Positions 62,001 through 64,000 of a stretch of 64,000 bases of DNA are shown here, piece by piece. Made by a program: the position numbers and the translations under genes. The notes under the pieces are model-generated. The model was not told the origin of the DNA and did not search any database. It saw nothing but the letters and a program-made list of their open reading frames with translations. Each line of letters starts with the position of its first letter. The first letter of the stretch is position 1. The DNA comes from Spirodela intermedia (Eukaryota; Streptophyta; Magnoliopsida; Alismatales; Araceae), in assembly GCA_902729315.2 (NCBI GenBank), contig LR746277.1, positions 4,779,001 through 4,843,000 on the forward strand, written 5' to 3'.

Positions 62001-64000
62001 GATGAAAAGGAAGTCTTAGACATCCTTACAGAATCTTAGGTGCTCTAGTCTGCAGGGGCCCGTAAGAGTAGCCTTTTTTCATGTTGAATGAAAAGGCAGG
62101 ATTAGAGACACAGAAGAGAGCTCAAAAAGATAGGGACGAGGACGAAAAAGAAGGGTGTCAGGAGTGAGGTTAGAGAGACAGAAGAAAGAGCTCCACGAGG
62201 GAAGGTTCATGGGAGTCGGATAGACAAATGGAGAAATGGGAGAGAGAGAGATAGAGTAAAGTAATAGGTGGTGAGACTGGAAACCCAAAGAAAACAACAA
62301 GAAGAAGGATCAAAGGGAAGAAGACGGAATCACCTCTCTATCTAGGCAATGGAGAAGCAGAATTGAGAATTCAAACCCTTCACCGATTTACATAGGGCTG
62401 AGAGCACGGGTGAACTGGTGCAGAGGAGGTTGAGTACAAGGAAGAATGGAGAGGAGGCGCTACTACAACAGTGGCTGGTGTTGTGTAACAATAGCTGTAC
62501 ACAATCTCCTCACACACAAACACCTTCCTTTCTCCAACATTTTGGCGAAAATGCGGCTTCATAAGTAGCCTGCTCTTCTACAAAAACAGCTACAACATGA
62601 AGACTGGTTGCTATAGCAGCTGATCACCACGTCAGCCATTTCTGGCAAGGAGGGAGATGGGAGGATGCAGAAGCACATATAGACAGGCTACACTGATTAA
62701 AATACTTAACGTTAATAGGTAAGTGAGACTACACAATAATGAAGAATTTGGAGAAATGTCCCCTCGAAGAAGATTATCACTTTAACGAAGGTAATTTAGG
62801 AAAAGATTTCTGGAAAGCTCAAAATACATCAGCAGTAGCGCAGATGATAGAGAATACCTTGACGTAGGATACTGATGCTGGCGGATTTAAGGAGGTCACA
62901 GCATAAGGAGAAGAAATGGGATACAATGGTAAGAAGTCCTCACAGCATATCCTTCTTGAAATGGTAGAAAATGGCATAGAAAAAGCCTCTTTGAGACTGC
63001 AAATATAAATAGAAAAGTTACATGCGTCTGTTAAACGACAAGAAAGCAGCTAGACCATGAGGAAAAACCGAATGGACACAAATATGAAAAAGAGATGAAA
63101 TTAATTTCTTGAACAAAATAAATGGATTCATCTCACTTTCTTTTATCATTCGCTTGAATCTAGGCAAAGTGAACCACTTGATTTATGAAACAATGACACT
63201 GATGACAGTTTCATTACTGCCGCTCTTGGGTTCTGCTTCTTTGAAGCATTAAGGCAAAGCATGAATATGATGAAATGACATAGAAGGAAATGAGGAACGT
63301 TCCCCTGTCTGCAATCCGCAGGTGATGATGGTTCGAAACGAGGGAGAGAGTGCTTCACGAATGTGATAAGGTGTCGAATATGAATGTGCCTACACTCCAG
63401 ACCTGATTCAATACCTAATTAGAAGATACTTTACACCTTGTGTCCATATTTCCTCTTGAAATCATTTTATAATAGAAAATAACTCAAATTTTCATACCAA
63501 GCTACAAACTACAGGTCATTCAGAACACAAACTACAAATAAAATAAAATACAATAACATTCATCCTTTTTCCAAATTTACACACTGATAACTATCCAAAC
63601 AGGGAAATGATCTAGGAATTGCTGCCACCGAAACTGGAAAAAATGACATTGCAGAGTGTTAGTAAGAGTGGGGAGGATTCTAAATTTTCCTGATCGCCAA
63701 AAGGTAGTGACTCTAACATTCTCAAAATCATAAACACAGGATTCAACTGTACTTCCTCAAAATCGAATGACATAAATCAAATTATGACAATGGTAAGCTA
63801 ATGCAACCTAGAAAAAAACAGTCAGCATCCACAGAAGTATTAAAGCCATCATATGGTTGTGGGTAGGCACTGACGACAGGTAACTTGGTACAATTATTTG
63901 TGATGAGAAGCAAATTGATGACTCATTGATGTTGGAAAGTCCAAAGTTTTGAAACTTCACAGGGTTCCAATTTGGAATTTCCATCTACTTTTGTGCATAA
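59026..64000 (-). CDS. APC4: Anaphase-promoting complex subunit 4 (APC4), 3' part
   Basis: Five exons of the C-terminal part are visible on the minus strand: 62996-62858, 61281-61057, 60976-60824, 59857-59776 and 59126-59026, together about 232 codons. They read [21 protein letters not shown], then [22 protein letters not shown] and [19 protein letters not shown]. The end is [20 protein letters not shown] with an acidic tail LDEDEDEDE. This matches the end of plant APC4, a platform subunit of the APC/C ubiquitin ligase that drives cyclin degradation in mitosis. Phases agree at all four joins. The N-terminal WD40 half lies beyond the right edge. The upstream neighbour exon of 62996 was not found within 62997-64000, which appears to be intron. 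The 61282-62857 intron is 1.6 kb and without coding signal. Confidence 0.9.

Noticed and set aside
62997-64000. Further APC4 exons
   Set aside because: Expected upstream coding sequence was not visible in any minus-strand frame; the stretch is treated as intron.

Overview
The window is nuclear DNA of a flowering plant, most likely a monocot. The signs are GC-rich intron-poor genes (an F-box/kelch gene, a MAP kinase kinase, a CONSTANS-like gene), intron-rich GT-AG genes with short exons, Ty1/copia and Ty3/gypsy relics, and many long AG/CT microsatellites. I place it among commelinid-type monocots, perhaps the banana/ginger group, on base composition and protein flavour only. That is a weak inference. 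There are no operons, CRISPR arrays or prokaryotic features.

Layout. Positions 1-1850 are gene-poor and moderately GC-rich, with one candidate 53-codon membrane microprotein. About 1.9-13.1 kb is a strongly AT-rich transposon graveyard. It holds a perfect 3 x 268 bp tandem repeat, and a Ty3/gypsy gag-protease relic flanked by two diverged LTR-like copies. A CONSTANS-like gene sits at 14.98-16.12 kb (minus). A Ty1/copia reverse transcriptase-RNase H relic follows at 17.8-19.0 kb. An AFR-like F-box/kelch gene lies at 21.4-22.6 kb (plus). A second copia relic (protease-integrase) is at 26.7-28.1 kb. From 32 kb the window is gene-dense: a MYB36/RAX-type R2R3-MYB (32.05-33.80, plus), an MKK4/5-type MAP kinase kinase (36.03-37.15, plus), a DUF676 serine esterase (38.60-42.50, minus, 10 exons), an FGGY-family pentulose kinase (43.87-50.59, minus, 15 exons), a CASP-like membrane protein (52.41-53.30, plus), the WD40 protein RID3/IPI3 (54.02-58.81, plus, 8 exons) and the 3' end of APC4, a subunit of the anaphase-promoting complex (59.03 to beyond the right edge, minus).

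For each spliced gene I joined exons by eye, using family resemblance, GT/AG (once GC/AG) signals and codon phase. Every joined model is a multiple of three and free of internal stops. The genes do not form one pathway. They cover light/flowering regulation (COL, AFR), signalling (MKK), root differentiation (MYB36-type, CASP-like), metabolism (FGGY kinase, esterase), ribosome biogenesis (RID3) and the cell cycle (APC4). The most useful points for follow-up are: a His-to-Tyr change at an exon junction of the esterase; a GC-AG intron and a microsatellite touching a splice donor in the kinase gene; an intron largely made of CT repeats in the MYB gene; a site II/telo-box promoter on RID3; and the unexplained small ORF near the left end. 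I found no clear evidence of a wholly new biological system.
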